21,621 nucleotides of DNA from SFWF01 sp045591645 (GCA_045591645.1 JAZNTG010000028.1:1-21621), one strand, 5' to 3'; counted from the first letter of the stretch, positions 13,474 through 21,621 are shown. Notes: generated by a model not told the origin, from the letters alone. A program made the numbers and translations.

Positions 13474-15483
13474 CTATAATAGCTTTTGCAAAATCTTTGC
13501 ATCCGCAAGATTAACCTTAATATCTTTATTGCTAAGCCTTACGGTCGGTACACCGTCTTTATCGTAAAGCGAGCATATTTTAAGCTCACACAGAGCTTCG
13601 GCGGCAATAAGTGCCTTTGCAGGACCAATACTGCCAAGCATTATGTTTGTAAGTCGGTCAAGACCTACCTCACGCTTTTGCACCTCTTTATATACAGCGG
13701 CTACCTCTTCTCTTGACGGCGCTATATCTGTGTAATCTCCGTCAAGACCTGACTTAAAGCACTCGTATTCATCAGCGGCGATAAGCGTTGCCTCGTGGTC
13801 TATATCACTGAGCCTTATTTCTCTTATATTTACGGTCATCGAAACCGAGCCGTTATATTCATTTGTATCGACCGTGAATGCAATATCTACAGTATCTCCT
13901 ACCTCATATGCGAAAGCTTGTGTCGTCATACCGAAAAGCATAGCTGTGAGGCTGACTTGTCCTCGGGAAAGCGTCAGTCTCAGGTGCTTTCCTGACGCTA
14001 CAGGTGTTATTTTTTGAAGCTTAACGCCGAATATACCGAAAAGCGGTGTAGGATTACCCGCCCCAAAAGGCTCAAGCGTTTTTATTTCCTCAACAAGGTC
14101 TACCGACAAAGCCGTAGGATTAAGCTTACAGTCAAGGCTTACCTCGGGATAAACGCGGTCAAGGTCCCCCGCGTATTCGTTTATTGCGCGTCTGAAATCG
14201 CTTATGTAAGATGCCGAAAGGGTAACACCTGCCGCCATTTCGTGTCCACCAAACTTAGAAAGCAGATATGAACAGGAGGCTATTGCCTCATAAATAGAAA
14301 AGCCAGATATGCTTCGTGCTGAGCCGTTAGCAACTCCGTCAGAAACAGAAAGCACTATAACAGGTCTGCCGTATTTTTCACACATACGTGCGGCAACTAT
14401 TCCGACTACTCCTCCGTGCCAGTTCTCGCCCTCGACCACAATAACACGGTTATGCTTATAGCCATTCTTCTCAACCGTGTTTACAGCCTCGGTAAATATC
14501 TTCTTTTCGATAGACTGTCTTTTAATATTTTCTGAACACAGCAGCTCCGCTAGACCGTTTGCAACCTCATCGTCTTCGGTCATAAGAAGCTCTGCCGCAC
14601 GTGTGGCATCTCCCATTCTGCCCGCCGCATTAAGACGCGGGGATAAAGAGTATGCTATTTTTGACGCGGTGATGTTATATGCTTCAACACCTGCAGCTTT
14701 GAGCAAAGCCGAGATACCGAGTCTTTTTCCTTCCGCGATGATTTCAAGTCCTGCCTTAACGGCTGAACGATTCTCATTGACTAATGGCATAACATCGGCA
14801 ACCGTACCGATAGCTACAAGGTCACCGAACTCGTATAGCATCTCTTCAGGACTTTTGCCCTCAAGCGCCGAGACGAGTTTAAATGCGACCATAACGCCGC
14901 ATATATCCTTAAACTCAGAAAAGTCGTCTCTTCTGTGTGGGTCTATCACAGCTTCCGCCTGCGGAAGCTCTTCGCTTGGAAGGTGATGATCAGTGACAAC
15001 CACCTTCATGCCAAGACTTCTCGCATATTCTGTTTCGCGCACAGCCGCAATACCGTTATCTACTGTGATTATTAGTTCGACATTTTGCGCGTGAAGCCGA
15101 TCTACCGCGGCCATATTGATACCGTAGCCGTCTCTTTCGCGGTCAGGAATCGCGTAAATAACTCGGGCTCCTCGGGATCTCAAATAACCGTACATAAGCG
15201 CGGTTGCGGTAACGCCGTCAACATCATAATCACCGTATACCGCGATAAGCTCATCCGAATAAATCGAATCGGTAATAACGTTTACGGCTTTTTCCATATC
15301 GCAAAGCTCATAAGGGTCTGCCATTATAATATCGGGAGAAATCAGCTCTGAAAGTTCATAAGGGTCGGAGTATCCTCTGCCTGCGGCTATAAGCGCAGCA
15401 AAGGTATCTATATTACATTCCTCTGCAAGCTCGGCTGCAAGAGCCTTATCTAACGGATTTACCGTCCAGCGCTTATACTGCAT
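13474..15483 (-). CDS. recJ: Single-stranded-DNA-specific exonuclease RecJ
   Basis: This is a 5'-3' single-strand DNA exonuclease of the DHH family used in recombination and repair. The 669-residue protein carries the DHH phosphoesterase motifs: YGDYDVDG (83-90), ITVDNGI, and VTDHHLP with DHH at 165-167. It also has the DHHA1 region (GEGWHGG-like EGENWHGGVVGIVAARM, SGFSIYEAI, GGHEMAAGVTL), followed by an OB-fold and a C-terminal extension of about 120 residues. The ATG at 15481-15483 has AGGAGG 7 nt upstream; an in-frame start at 15507 adds eight non-conserved residues and is rejected. It is the first gene of a six-gene operon driven by the promoter at 15532-15560. Confidence 0.97.
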   Translation of the reverse strand: MQYKRWTVNPLDKALAAELAEECNIDTFAALIAAGRGYSDPYELSELISPDIIMADPYELCDMEKAVNVITDSIYSDELIAVYGDYDVDGVTATALMYGYLRSRGARVIYAIPDRERDGYGINMAAVDRLHAQNVELIITVDNGIAAVRETEYARSLGMKVVVTDHHLPSEELPQAEAVIDPHRRDDFSEFKDICGVMVAFKLVSALEGKSPEEMLYEFGDLVAIGTVADVMPLVNENRSAVKAGLEIIAEGKRLGISALLKAAGVEAYNITASKIAYSLSPRLNAAGRMGDATRAAELLMTEDDEVANGLAELLCSENIKRQSIEKKIFTEAVNTVEKNGYKHNRVIVVEGENWHGGVVGIVAARMCEKYGRPVIVLSVSDGVANGSARSISGFSIYEAIASCSYLLSKFGGHEMAAGVTLSASYISDFRRAINEYAGDLDRVYPEVSLDCKLNPTALSVDLVEEIKTLEPFGAGNPTPLFGIFGVKLQKITPVASGKHLRLTLSRGQVSLTAMLFGMTTQAFAYEVGDTVDIAFTVDTNEYNGSVSMTVNIREIRLSDIDHEATLIAADEYECFKSGLDGDYTDIAPSREEVAAVYKEVQKREVGLDRLTNIMLGSIGPAKALIAAEALCELKICSLYDKDGVPTVRLSNKDIKVNLADAKILQKLL

Positions 15484-15531
15484 TTTTCTCCCTCCTGTTA
15501 ATAACACATATCTACCCTAGTATAATAGATT

Positions 15532-15560
15532 ATTATATCAAAAGAATTATGATTTTTCAA
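15532..15560 (-). promoter_or_regulatory. Sigma-A promoter of the recJ-rel-dtd-hemZ operon
   Basis: On the minus strand there is a -35 box TTGAAA (15555-15560), a 17-bp spacer and a consensus -10 box TATAAT (15532-15537). It lies 49 nt before the recJ start codon in the A+T-rich gap between the lipoprotein terminator and recJ. The near-perfect match predicts strong vegetative transcription. Confidence 0.88.
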
Positions 15561-15570
15561 TAATTATGTA

Positions 15571-15603
15571 AAGAAAAAGTCGGAAGCTTGCGCTTCCGAC
15601 TTT
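15571..15603 (-). terminator. Intrinsic terminator after the lipoprotein gene
   Basis: A perfect 12-bp stem (15592-15603 with 15576-15587) is capped by a GCAA tetraloop on the minus strand and followed by TTCTTT-type T-rich sequence. It lies 15 nt past the lipoprotein stop. It isolates the lipoprotein gene from the recJ promoter just beyond. Confidence 0.92.
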
Positions 15604-15618
15604 AGCGTTTTTTCTTTT

Positions 15619-16236
15619 TTAAATCGCAGAAAAACCAGCTAGCATATTATCCACTGCACCCTCTGTCACCGCGGTCAATAATATAGAAATAATGCGATCC
15701 TCTATCTTGGTGAAGAGATATGTCTGAGATACTGCTCCATTTTGAGTTGACATAGATGCTTGGATCTCAGAAAATTCCAAACCCGCCACATTTCTTGTTG
15801 TAGTCTCGGAAAATTGTATCGTAGCCTGCAAATTTTCGGTTTGACTCTTAAATGAAGTAATATACTGATCTATGCTCATATCTGAAAGCGGAAGCTTTTG
15901 TGCCAACACAATAATGTTATCTCCTGTTGTTGCTACCGCCATCATCTCATAAACGTCGGTGAGCTCAGCGTAATCTATCATCTGCTGTCCTGTTTCTTTG
16001 TCTTTTAAGATAGCATCTTCGGTTGCTTCCATTAGCTGATCAAGCTCTTTATCTGGTGTCATTATAAAATTACTGCCAAGGGTGTATTTAAGACCGATCC
16101 ACTCACTGCGCCATTCGGTAGCGGTGCGAACACCTCTTACATACTCTCCCTTTTCCGCAGTTTCTCCTTGTGAACATCCCACTGCAAGACAGCATATCAG
16201 TACTGCAGATATGAGTACAGCTAATAATTTTTTCAT
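15619..16236 (-). CDS. Predicted lipoprotein of unknown function
   Basis: I do not recognise this protein. From the ATG at 16234-16236 (AGGAGG 8 nt upstream) it has 205 residues. It begins with a lipoprotein signal peptide: MKK, a hydrophobic core LLAVLISAVLICCLAV, then the lipobox LAVGC with the cysteine at residue 21. It should be lipidated, cut by LspA and anchored outside the cytoplasmic membrane. The mature part has TEWRSEWIGLKYTLGSNFIMTP near its start and alternating strands and helices, reminiscent of PsbP/Mog1-like folds in other clostridial lipoproteins; that is only an impression. A longer frame to 16284 adds 16 residues before the signal peptide and would begin inside the promoter. 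It is monocistronic, with its own promoter and terminator. Confidence 0.85.
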   Translation of the reverse strand: MKKLLAVLISAVLICCLAVGCSQGETAEKGEYVRGVRTATEWRSEWIGLKYTLGSNFIMTPDKELDQLMEATEDAILKDKETGQQMIDYAELTDVYEMMAVATTGDNIIVLAQKLPLSDMSIDQYITSFKSQTENLQATIQFSETTTRNVAGLEFSEIQASMSTQNGAVSQTYLFTKIEDRIISILLTAVTEGAVDNMLAGFSAI

Positions 16237-16282
16237 TTTACTTTCCTCCTCTGGACTAACGGTCAATAACCAACCTACTTTC

Positions 16283-16310
16283 ATTATACATAAAACCCAC
16301 AGAATTTCAA
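16283..16310 (-). promoter_or_regulatory. Sigma-A promoter of the lipoprotein gene
   Basis: On the minus strand there is a -35 box TTGAAA (16305-16310), a 16-bp spacer and a consensus -10 box TATAAT (16283-16288), 46 nt before the start codon. It begins just after the tktC terminator, so the gene is an independent unit. Confidence 0.88.
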
Positions 16311-16312
16311 TA

Positions 16313-16339
16313 CAAAAATGCCCCGCATAAAGCGGGGCA
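16313..16339 (-). terminator. Intrinsic terminator after tktC
   Basis: An 8-bp GC-rich stem TGCCCCGC/GCGGGGCA (16319-16326 with 16332-16339) with a 5-nt loop is followed on the minus strand by TTTTT. It lies 5 nt past the tktC stop and closes the ileS-tktC operon. Confidence 0.92.
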
Positions 16340-16344
16340 AAGCA

Positions 16345-17292
16345 TTATTTTTTGAGCTCTAAAACAGCCTTTACCTTTGCGACTATATCCTTTGCGCGAA
16401 GTCCGTATTTTTCGAGGACTTCTACAGCAGGACCTGAAGAACCGAAGGTATCCTGAACGCCGACCTTGAGAACAGGAACAGGGCACTTCTCGCAGACTAC
16501 ATCGCAAACTGCACTTCCCAGTCCGCCGACAACACTGTGCTCTTCGGCAGTAACGATAGCACCTGTTTCACAAGCAGCCTTTAAAACTATCTCTTCATCG
16601 ATAGGCTTGATCGTAGCCATATTGATGACGCGCGCGTTTATTCCCTCTTCCTTTAAGGTCTCCGAAGCCTCTAAAGCCTCTGCTACCATAAGTCCTGTAG
16701 CGATGATGGTTACATCAGTGCCTTCTCGGAGCTCGACTCCCTTGCCGATCTCAAACTTATAGTCATCTGCGCTGACTATGGGGAGGGCAAGGCGGCCGAA
16801 TCTCATATAAACGGGACCGTCGTGATCAATAGCAGCTCTTACAGCAGCTCTTGCTTCTACATCGTCTGCAGGGTTAATAATGGTCATACCGGGGATAGAA
16901 CGCATAAGAGCGATATCCTCACAGCACTGATGCGTAGCGCCGTCCTCACCGACCGAAATACCCGCATGTGTAGCGCCAATGATAACATTAAGATGGGGAT
17001 AACCGATAGAGTTTCTTACCTGCTCGAAGGCTCTGCCTGCTGCAAACATAGCAAAAGAGCTTGCAAAAACCTTTTTGCCTGTAGAAGCGATACCTGCGGC
17101 AATGCTTATCATATTCTGCTCTGCAATTCCGCAATCGTAAAATCTTTCGGGAAATGCCTTTTTAAATCCAACGGTTTTAGTAGCCTCTGCAAGGTCTGCG
17201 TCAAGCACTACAAAATCGTCTCTTTCATTTCCGAGTTCAACAAGACTTGCTCCGTAGGAGTCACGTGTTGCAACCTTTTTAATATCAGCCAT
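16345..17292 (-). CDS. tktC: Transketolase, C-terminal subunit
   Basis: This is the pyrimidine-binding and C-terminal half of a split transketolase, which with the N-terminal subunit moves two-carbon units between sugar phosphates in the pentose phosphate pathway. The 315-residue protein starts MADIKKVATRDSYGASL. It contains the DCGIAEQNMISIAAG motif, whose Glu activates thiamine diphosphate, then SVGEDGATHQ, and a C-terminal transketolase_C domain from about residue 190 (IATGLMVAEALEA, VTAEEHSVVGGLGSAV). I chose the ATG at 17290-17292 because AGGAGG lies 9 nt upstream; the ATG at 17296-17298 is too close (3 nt). The stop of tktN overlaps this ribosome site. Confidence 0.95.
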   Translation of the reverse strand: MADIKKVATRDSYGASLVELGNERDDFVVLDADLAEATKTVGFKKAFPERFYDCGIAEQNMISIAAGIASTGKKVFASSFAMFAAGRAFEQVRNSIGYPHLNVIIGATHAGISVGEDGATHQCCEDIALMRSIPGMTIINPADDVEARAAVRAAIDHDGPVYMRFGRLALPIVSADDYKFEIGKGVELREGTDVTIIATGLMVAEALEASETLKEEGINARVINMATIKPIDEEIVLKAACETGAIVTAEEHSVVGGLGSAVCDVVCEKCPVPVLKVGVQDTFGSSGPAVEVLEKYGLRAKDIVAKVKAVLELKK

Positions 17293-17306
17293 TGTCATAG
17301 TCCTCC

Positions 17307-18146
17307 TTAATTCAGAGCCGCAAGCTGTGCGTCAAGCTCAGCACATGCCTCTGCATACTGTTCGTCATTGGGCGCCTTACCGTGCCAAGAGCACTGATTT
17401 TCCATAAACGAAACTCCCTTGCCCTTCACGGTATTCATAATGATAGCAGTAGGCTTTTCGGTTTCTGCCTCTGCGGCTGCAATAGCAGACTCTATCTCAT
17501 TGAAGTCGTGTCCGTTAATAACGATAACATTCCAACCAAAAGCGGCAAATTTCGCATCGATAGGTGCAGGAGAATTTACCTCCTCAATAGATCCGTCGAT
17601 CTGAAGTCCGTTGAAGTCTACAAAAGCAGTAAGATTGGAAAGCTTCTTATTTCCTGCGAACATTGCAGCCTCCCAAACCTGACCCTCTTCGCATTCTCCG
17701 TCTCCGAGCAGAGCATATACTCTGAAGGAATCACCGAAATGCTTTGCCGAAAGAGCCATTCCGCAAGCGGCCGAAATACCCTGACCGAGAGAGCCTGAAG
17801 ACATATCAACACCGGGGATACCCTTCATATCGGGATGACCCTGAAGACGAGATGTAGTCTTACGGAGAGTCAAAAGCTCTTCAACATCAAAAAAGCCTCT
17901 ATGTGCAAGGGTCGCATAAAGCACAGGTGCGGCGTGGCCCTTTGAAAGCACAAAACGGTCGCGGTCTGCCTTTTTAGGATCCTTGGGATCGATATTCATC
18001 TTCTCAAAATAAAGGTATGCGAGAAGATCTGCTGCCGACATAGAGCCGCCCGGATGACCAGCTTTTGCGCTATGTACTGAATCAATAATGCTTCTGCGTA
18101 TTTTCAGAGACATTATTTCCAGCTGTTTTATTTTGTTTGCGTCCAT
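17307..18146 (-). CDS. tktN: Transketolase, N-terminal subunit
   Basis: This is the thiamine-diphosphate-binding half of the split transketolase. The 279 residues carry AGHPGGSMSAADLLAYLYF near residue 30, DRFVLSKGHAAPVLYA, and the ThDP/Mg motif beginning GDGECEEGQVWEAAMFAG near 150 and continuing to VDFNGLQIDG. The ATG at 18144-18146 has GGAGG 6 nt upstream. The protein ends normally before tktC, whose start is 14 nt further on. The split is the usual form in many clostridia and archaea, not a frameshift: each half has its own start, stop and ribosome site. Confidence 0.95.
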   Translation of the reverse strand: MDANKIKQLEIMSLKIRRSIIDSVHSAKAGHPGGSMSAADLLAYLYFEKMNIDPKDPKKADRDRFVLSKGHAAPVLYATLAHRGFFDVEELLTLRKTTSRLQGHPDMKGIPGVDMSSGSLGQGISAACGMALSAKHFGDSFRVYALLGDGECEEGQVWEAAMFAGNKKLSNLTAFVDFNGLQIDGSIEEVNSPAPIDAKFAAFGWNVIVINGHDFNEIESAIAAAEAETEKPTAIIMNTVKGKGVSFMENQCSWHGKAPNDEQYAEACAELDAQLAALN

Positions 18147-18171
18147 AATTTTCCTCCAAAGCTTATGTTTT

Positions 18172-19002
18172 TTATTTTACTAAATAATCTATAAAATCTG
18201 CAACTGCGCCGTCAGCACAGGAACAGCTTATATAATCAGCATTTTGCTTCAAATCATCGGGGGCACCTGCAGTTACTGCGGTTATATCCGCCTCCTCAAG
18301 CATTGCTACATCATTGTAATAATCGCCTATCGCGAAGAGTCCGTTTGACCTAAGATTTAAAAGCGTTCGGAGTCTTCGGAGTGCAGCGCCCTTTGAAACC
18401 TCTTTGGATAGCTGCTCCAGATAAGGGCACCAGTTACCGTAAAGTGTCGCCGAGCTATCGTAAAAAACACTGCTACCGTCAGAAAAGCTTTCAGCGGCTC
18501 GTCGAAGCATAAGCCGTTTTTCTGCAGTCTGCGGTGTAAAGAGAACCTTTATCCACTTCTTATCCCTTATGCTTTCAAAGTCCTCAAAACAAGCGTCGAT
18601 ATTTTCATATTTCTCGTGAATATCGGTATCCTCGGTTCTATTCGGGACATAACAAACATCCATAGTGTGAACCTCAATACCGATCTCGGGCATATTATCT
18701 ATAACAAATTTGACAAATTCTTTTTCTCGGTCGGAGATGTTCTCTTCATAAAGCACCTCGTCCTTGGAGAAATCATAGATCAGCCCGCCGTTAAAGGTAG
18801 CGCTCGGTCCTATCTTACTTTTATCTATGTAACTGAGCACCTGCCTCAAAGCTTCAAGGCTTCTGCCTGAGGACAAGGCAAACAGTCCGCCCTCTTGAAT
18901 AAACCAATCTATTTTCTCAATATTTATCGCTGCTATTTTTCCTTCGCTGATAAGTGTTTCGTCCACATCACTCGCGAGCAAACAGCCGTCGAAAATTCCC
19001 AT
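18172..19002 (-). CDS. HAD superfamily hydrolase, Cof/IIB type
   Basis: This is a phosphatase of the Cof-like HAD-IIB group, typically acting on small sugar phosphates or cofactors such as FMN and pyridoxal phosphate. The 276 residues include motif I DVDET with nucleophile D12 and acid D14, motif II SSGRS (44-48), motif III K204 in KEVSKG, and motif IV GDYYND (226-231). The C2-type cap lies between residues about 85 and 195. The substrate cannot be told from sequence. The ATG at 19000-19002 overlaps the stop of the pseudouridine synthase gene (TAATG) with AGGTGA upstream. The following tktN gene begins 25 nt beyond its stop. Confidence 0.92.
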   Translation of the reverse strand: MGIFDGCLLASDVDETLISEGKIAAINIEKIDWFIQEGGLFALSSGRSLEALRQVLSYIDKSKIGPSATFNGGLIYDFSKDEVLYEENISDREKEFVKFVIDNMPEIGIEVHTMDVCYVPNRTEDTDIHEKYENIDACFEDFESIRDKKWIKVLFTPQTAEKRLMLRRAAESFSDGSSVFYDSSATLYGNWCPYLEQLSKEVSKGAALRRLRTLLNLRSNGLFAIGDYYNDVAMLEEADITAVTAGAPDDLKQNADYISCSCADGAVADFIDYLVK

Positions 19003-19904
19003 TATCTCACCTTTTTCAAAAACCCTTCGAAATAATCGGGAAGTTCACTCTCAAACTCCATATAATCTCGACTTTTCGGATGGATAAATCCTATTTTTTT
19101 TGCGTGGAGACACTGACCGACAAGTCCTGCCGCGCACTTTTTCGGTCCATAGACATCATCCCCTGCTACAGGGTGGCCTATGTATGCCATATGCACCCTT
19201 ATCTGGTGGGTGCGTCCCGTTTCCAGCCTGCAACGGATATGCGTAAAGCCATCATATCTTGCTATTAAGCTGTAATGTGTAATAGCTTCTTTTGAATTCT
19301 TATGTGTAACTGCCATTTGCTTGCGGCGCGTAGGGTGTCTGCCGATAGGCACATTTACCGTACCGCTGTCATTTTTTAGATTCCCGTGAACTACCGCTTC
19401 ATATTCTCTCGTAAAACTGTGTTCCTTTATCTGTTCGGCTAAAAATGTATGGGCAGCATCGTTTTTTGCCACTATTAAAAGACCGCTTGTATTCTTATCA
19501 ATTCTGTGCAGTATGCCGGGACGCATTACTCCGTTTATACCCGAGAGAGAGTCGCCGCAGTGGTAAAGCAGCGCATTTACAAGTGTGCCGTCGTAGTTTC
19601 CGGCTGCAGGGTGTACCACCATACCTTTAGGCTTGTTTACAACGATAAGGTCGCTGTCCTCATAGACTATATCAAGAGGGATATTCTCAGCCCTCACCTC
19701 GAGCGGCACCGCTTCAGGTATTGTTACGGCTACCGTATCGCCTTTCTTCAGTTTATCTTTTTTAGTTGCTTCTTTGCCGTTTAAAAGGACCTTTCCTTCT
19801 TCGATCAGAGAAACCGTTCTGGAACGCGAAAGCTCAGTATTTTTTGCCACAAAGCTATCTATCCGTTCATCGCCCGAGTCACAGATAAGAGTTATCTTAT
19901 TCAT
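19002..19904 (-). CDS. rluD: RluD-family RNA pseudouridine synthase
   Basis: This enzyme isomerises uridine to pseudouridine in 23S rRNA. The 300-residue protein has an N-terminal S4 domain (about 14-62, ERIDSFVAKNTELSRSRTVSLIE) and the catalytic RluA/RluD domain with the HRIDKNTSGLL motif, whose Asp (about residue 136) is catalytic. Further motifs are RKQMAVT and LETGRTHQIRVH. I chose the ATG at 19902-19904; a GTG directly before it at 19905-19907 is also possible. The start overlaps the end of lspA by 8 nt. The lspA-rluD (B. subtilis lspA-ylyB) pair is conserved in Firmicutes. Target uridines are inferred from the family, and RluD as opposed to another RluA-type member is not certain. Confidence 0.93.
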   Translation of the reverse strand: MNKITLICDSGDERIDSFVAKNTELSRSRTVSLIEEGKVLLNGKEATKKDKLKKGDTVAVTIPEAVPLEVRAENIPLDIVYEDSDLIVVNKPKGMVVHPAAGNYDGTLVNALLYHCGDSLSGINGVMRPGILHRIDKNTSGLLIVAKNDAAHTFLAEQIKEHSFTREYEAVVHGNLKNDSGTVNVPIGRHPTRRKQMAVTHKNSKEAITHYSLIARYDGFTHIRCRLETGRTHQIRVHMAYIGHPVAGDDVYGPKKCAAGLVGQCLHAKKIGFIHPKSRDYMEFESELPDYFEGFLKKVR

Positions 19905-20397
19905 CACAAGGCTCTTCCTTTGCGGCTTTTTTCTGTTTTTCTTCCCTTATTATATCTAACACAAAATAAAGTATCAGAAGCCCTGCGCCGATAACTACAG
20001 CGCAGTCTGCGATATTGAATATCGGAAAATCGATAAACAAAGTGCGCAGAAAATCTATTACTCTGCCCCGGTTGAATATTCGGTCTATCATATTTCCGAT
20101 ACCGCCAGACAGCATAAAACACACTGCCCAGAATAAAAGGGGATTTTTACTGCCGTTTTTAATGAAGAAAATTACGCATACAGTCATAAGAAGCGCGGTA
20201 GAAACCGTCAGCAACCAAGTATGACCGCTGAGTATTCCCCAAGCTCCTCCCGTATTATGAATATAGGTAAAATCCATAAACTTCGGGATAAAAGGTATCG
20301 AATCCCCAAGTGCCATATTTGATACGACCAGATATTTTGTAAAACGGTCAGCAAGGAGAAACAGTACTGACACTACTACTGCAAGAATATATGTCAT
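19897..20397 (-). CDS. lspA: Lipoprotein signal peptidase (signal peptidase II)
   Basis: This is an integral membrane aspartyl protease that cuts the signal peptide from prolipoproteins after lipid attachment. The 166 residues have four membrane segments (about 2-16, 61-79, 87-100, 130-149). Family motifs are ADRFTKY, HNTGGAWG (47-54), GGIGNMIDR (98-106), RVIDFL with D115 and FNIADCAVVIG with D131. The latter two are the likely catalytic pair. The C-terminus is charged. The ATG at 20395-20397 has AGGAGG 7 nt upstream. It follows ileS by 30 nt, the usual order in Firmicutes. One likely substrate, the lipoprotein at 15619-16236, is in the same window. Confidence 0.97.
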   Translation of the reverse strand: MTYILAVVVSVLFLLADRFTKYLVVSNMALGDSIPFIPKFMDFTYIHNTGGAWGILSGHTWLLTVSTALLMTVCVIFFIKNGSKNPLLFWAVCFMLSGGIGNMIDRIFNRGRVIDFLRTLFIDFPIFNIADCAVVIGAGLLILYFVLDIIREEKQKKAAKEEPCDE

Positions 20398-20427
20398 AAC
20401 CGTTCCTCCTCACTTGTAATTTGAATA

Positions 20428-21621
20428 TTATTCTGCAAAATCGATGATTTTGACTACTGCTGCGCAACGGGCGCAGATTGCAGGATGTTCGGGATCTGTA
20501 CCTATCTTACCGAAAGACCAGCAACGCGCGCACTTGTCGCCCTCAGCGTGCTGGGCAGTAACGCTCATGCCCTCGACATCGCCTGTGAATGCTCCGCCTG
20601 TGCCCTTGACAAGCTCAAACTCGGATACCATAAATACAGTCTTTAGCATATGCTCGACAGATTTTGCAAAATCGTAAAGCTCACCGTCTGCATAAAGTGT
20701 TACCTTAGAGTCGAGAGAAGCTCCTATGATCTTTTCGGCTCGTGCGATCTCAAGAGCCTTCTTTACATCCTCACGCATTTCGTGAATTCTGTCCCAGCGA
20801 GTCATAAAGTCGATATCGTACTCACCCTTGGCTTGGGGTATATCGTTGTAAACTACGTGTCTTGCATCACAGTCGGCGGTATGAGGCATAAACTGCCAGA
20901 TCTCGTCAGCGGTGAAAGCAAGAATGGGAGATACGAGGCGGCAAAGGGTGTCGAGCACCTTGTAAATTACCGTCTGTGCGGCTCTTCTGGTAGCACTGCC
21001 CTTAGCCTCTACATAAAGTCTATCCTTTAAAACGTCCAGATAGAAGTTGGACATATCTATTACGCAGAAGTTATGAATAGCATGGAAAATAATGTGATAC
21101 TCAAAGTTATCGTACGCCTCGCGACAGGTCTTTACAACCTCATCGAGGCGCATAAGCGCCCAATGGTCGATCTCTTCGAGCGCATTGTTCGGTACCATAT
21201 CGGTATCAGGGTTAAAATCACTGATGTTACCAAGAATAAATCTTGCGGTATTACGGATCTTTCTGTATATCTCAGACAGCTGCTTTAAGATATCCTGAGA
21301 AACTCTGATGTCAGCATGATAGTCAGAAGATGCAACCCAAAGACGGAGAATATCGGCACCGTACTGCTTTACAACATCATCGGGAATAATAACATTACCG
21401 ATGGATTTTGACATCTTCTTGCCTTCACCGTCAACAACCCAGCCGTGTGTAAGAACAGTTCTGTAAGGAGCACCCATACCCTTTGCACCGACAGCTGTAA
21501 GAAGTGAAGACTGGAACCAGCCTCTGTACTGGTCAGCACCTTCAAGATAAAGGTCTGCGGGCCATTCTTCGTCGGAAAGTACACCGAAGTGTGTTGAACC
21601 GGAGTCAAACCAACAGTCAAG
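20428..21621 (-). CDS. ileS: Isoleucine-tRNA ligase, 3' part (partial)
   Basis: This is the C-terminal 397 residues of isoleucyl-tRNA synthetase; the gene runs off the right edge of the window. Reading the frame to 21621 gives a segment with DCWFDSGSTH, WPADLYLEGADQYRGWFQSS and LTHGWVVDGEGKKMSKS, the last being the KMSKS ATP-binding loop. The anticodon-binding domain follows (about 60-330 of this part), and the C-terminus has a zinc finger with paired CxxC motifs (CARCW and CARC). The visible ATG at 21475-21477 is internal, not the true start. The enzyme charges tRNA-Ile. It is the upstream end of the ileS-lspA-rluD operon. Confidence 0.97.
   Translation of the reverse strand, partial: LDCWFDSGSTHFGVLSDEEWPADLYLEGADQYRGWFQSSLLTAVGAKGMGAPYRTVLTHGWVVDGEGKKMSKSIGNVIIPDDVVKQYGADILRLWVASSDYHADIRVSQDILKQLSEIYRKIRNTARFILGNISDFNPDTDMVPNNALEEIDHWALMRLDEVVKTCREAYDNFEYHIIFHAIHNFCVIDMSNFYLDVLKDRLYVEAKGSATRRAAQTVIYKVLDTLCRLVSPILAFTADEIWQFMPHTADCDARHVVYNDIPQAKGEYDIDFMTRWDRIHEMREDVKKALEIARAEKIIGASLDSKVTLYADGELYDFAKSVEHMLKTVFMVSEFELVKGTGGAFTGDVEGMSVTAQHAEGDKCARCWSFGKIGTDPEHPAICARCAAVVKIIDFAE

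Noticed and set aside
16345..18146. Transketolase split as a frameshift or pseudogene
   Set aside because: Each half has its own start, stop and ribosome site, and two-subunit transketolases are normal in clostridia.
21369..21620. Minus-strand open frame at the right edge
   Set aside because: It is an out-of-frame shadow of ileS; the true ileS frame reads through to 21621 with conserved motifs.
1..21621. tRNA genes, CRISPR arrays, insertion sequences, phage genes or toxin-antitoxin pairs
   Set aside because: No cloverleaf pattern, regular repeats, transposase or integrase motifs, or small paired genes of that kind were seen on either strand.

Overview
The window looks like chromosomal DNA from an anaerobic, endospore-forming member of the Clostridia, probably of the Ruminococcus/Oscillospiraceae type. 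This is inferred from gene content and order (yabP and yabQ beside a divIC-like gene, CIRCE-controlled groESL, split transketolase, HemZ), not from a database comparison. Every convincing gene lies on the minus strand, so transcription runs from high to low coordinates. No tRNA, rRNA, CRISPR array, insertion sequence or prophage gene was seen.

Reading in the direction of transcription: (1) 21621-16313, an ileS (3' part only)-lspA-rluD family-HAD phosphatase-tktN-tktC operon with very short gaps, closed by a strong terminator. (2) 16310-15576, a single lipoprotein gene of unknown function with its own sigma-A promoter and terminator. (3) 15560-8266, a recJ-rel-dtd-hemZ-zinc ribbon-MTA/SAH nucleosidase-like operon with a near-consensus promoter and several start/stop overlaps. 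(4) 8190-5154, the conserved B. subtilis-like cluster mazG(yabN)-[hup]-rqcP(yabO)-yabP-yabQ-divIC/ftsB-yabR, interrupted by three intrinsic terminators. (5) 5135-2248, fumarase alpha subunit-THUMP RNA methyltransferase-lipid kinase. (6) 2220-190, groES-groEL behind a sigma-A promoter overlapped by a perfect CIRCE operator. (7) 1-189, a non-coding tail.

Most of this is core housekeeping. The rel operon combines stringent response (Rel), tRNA proofreading (Dtd), DNA repair (RecJ) and a radical-SAM enzyme. The mazG-yabR block combines nucleotide clean-up, ribosome rescue (RqcP), sporulation (YabP/YabQ) and division (DivIC/FtsB).

The least ordinary signals are three. The first is a candidate structured RNA on the plus strand just past groEL, where all non-Watson-Crick pairs are G-U on the plus strand (A-C on the minus). 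The second is a terminator hairpin whose 3' arm carries the ribosome binding site of yabP. The third is the stand-alone lipoprotein gene. I found no clear new multi-gene system.
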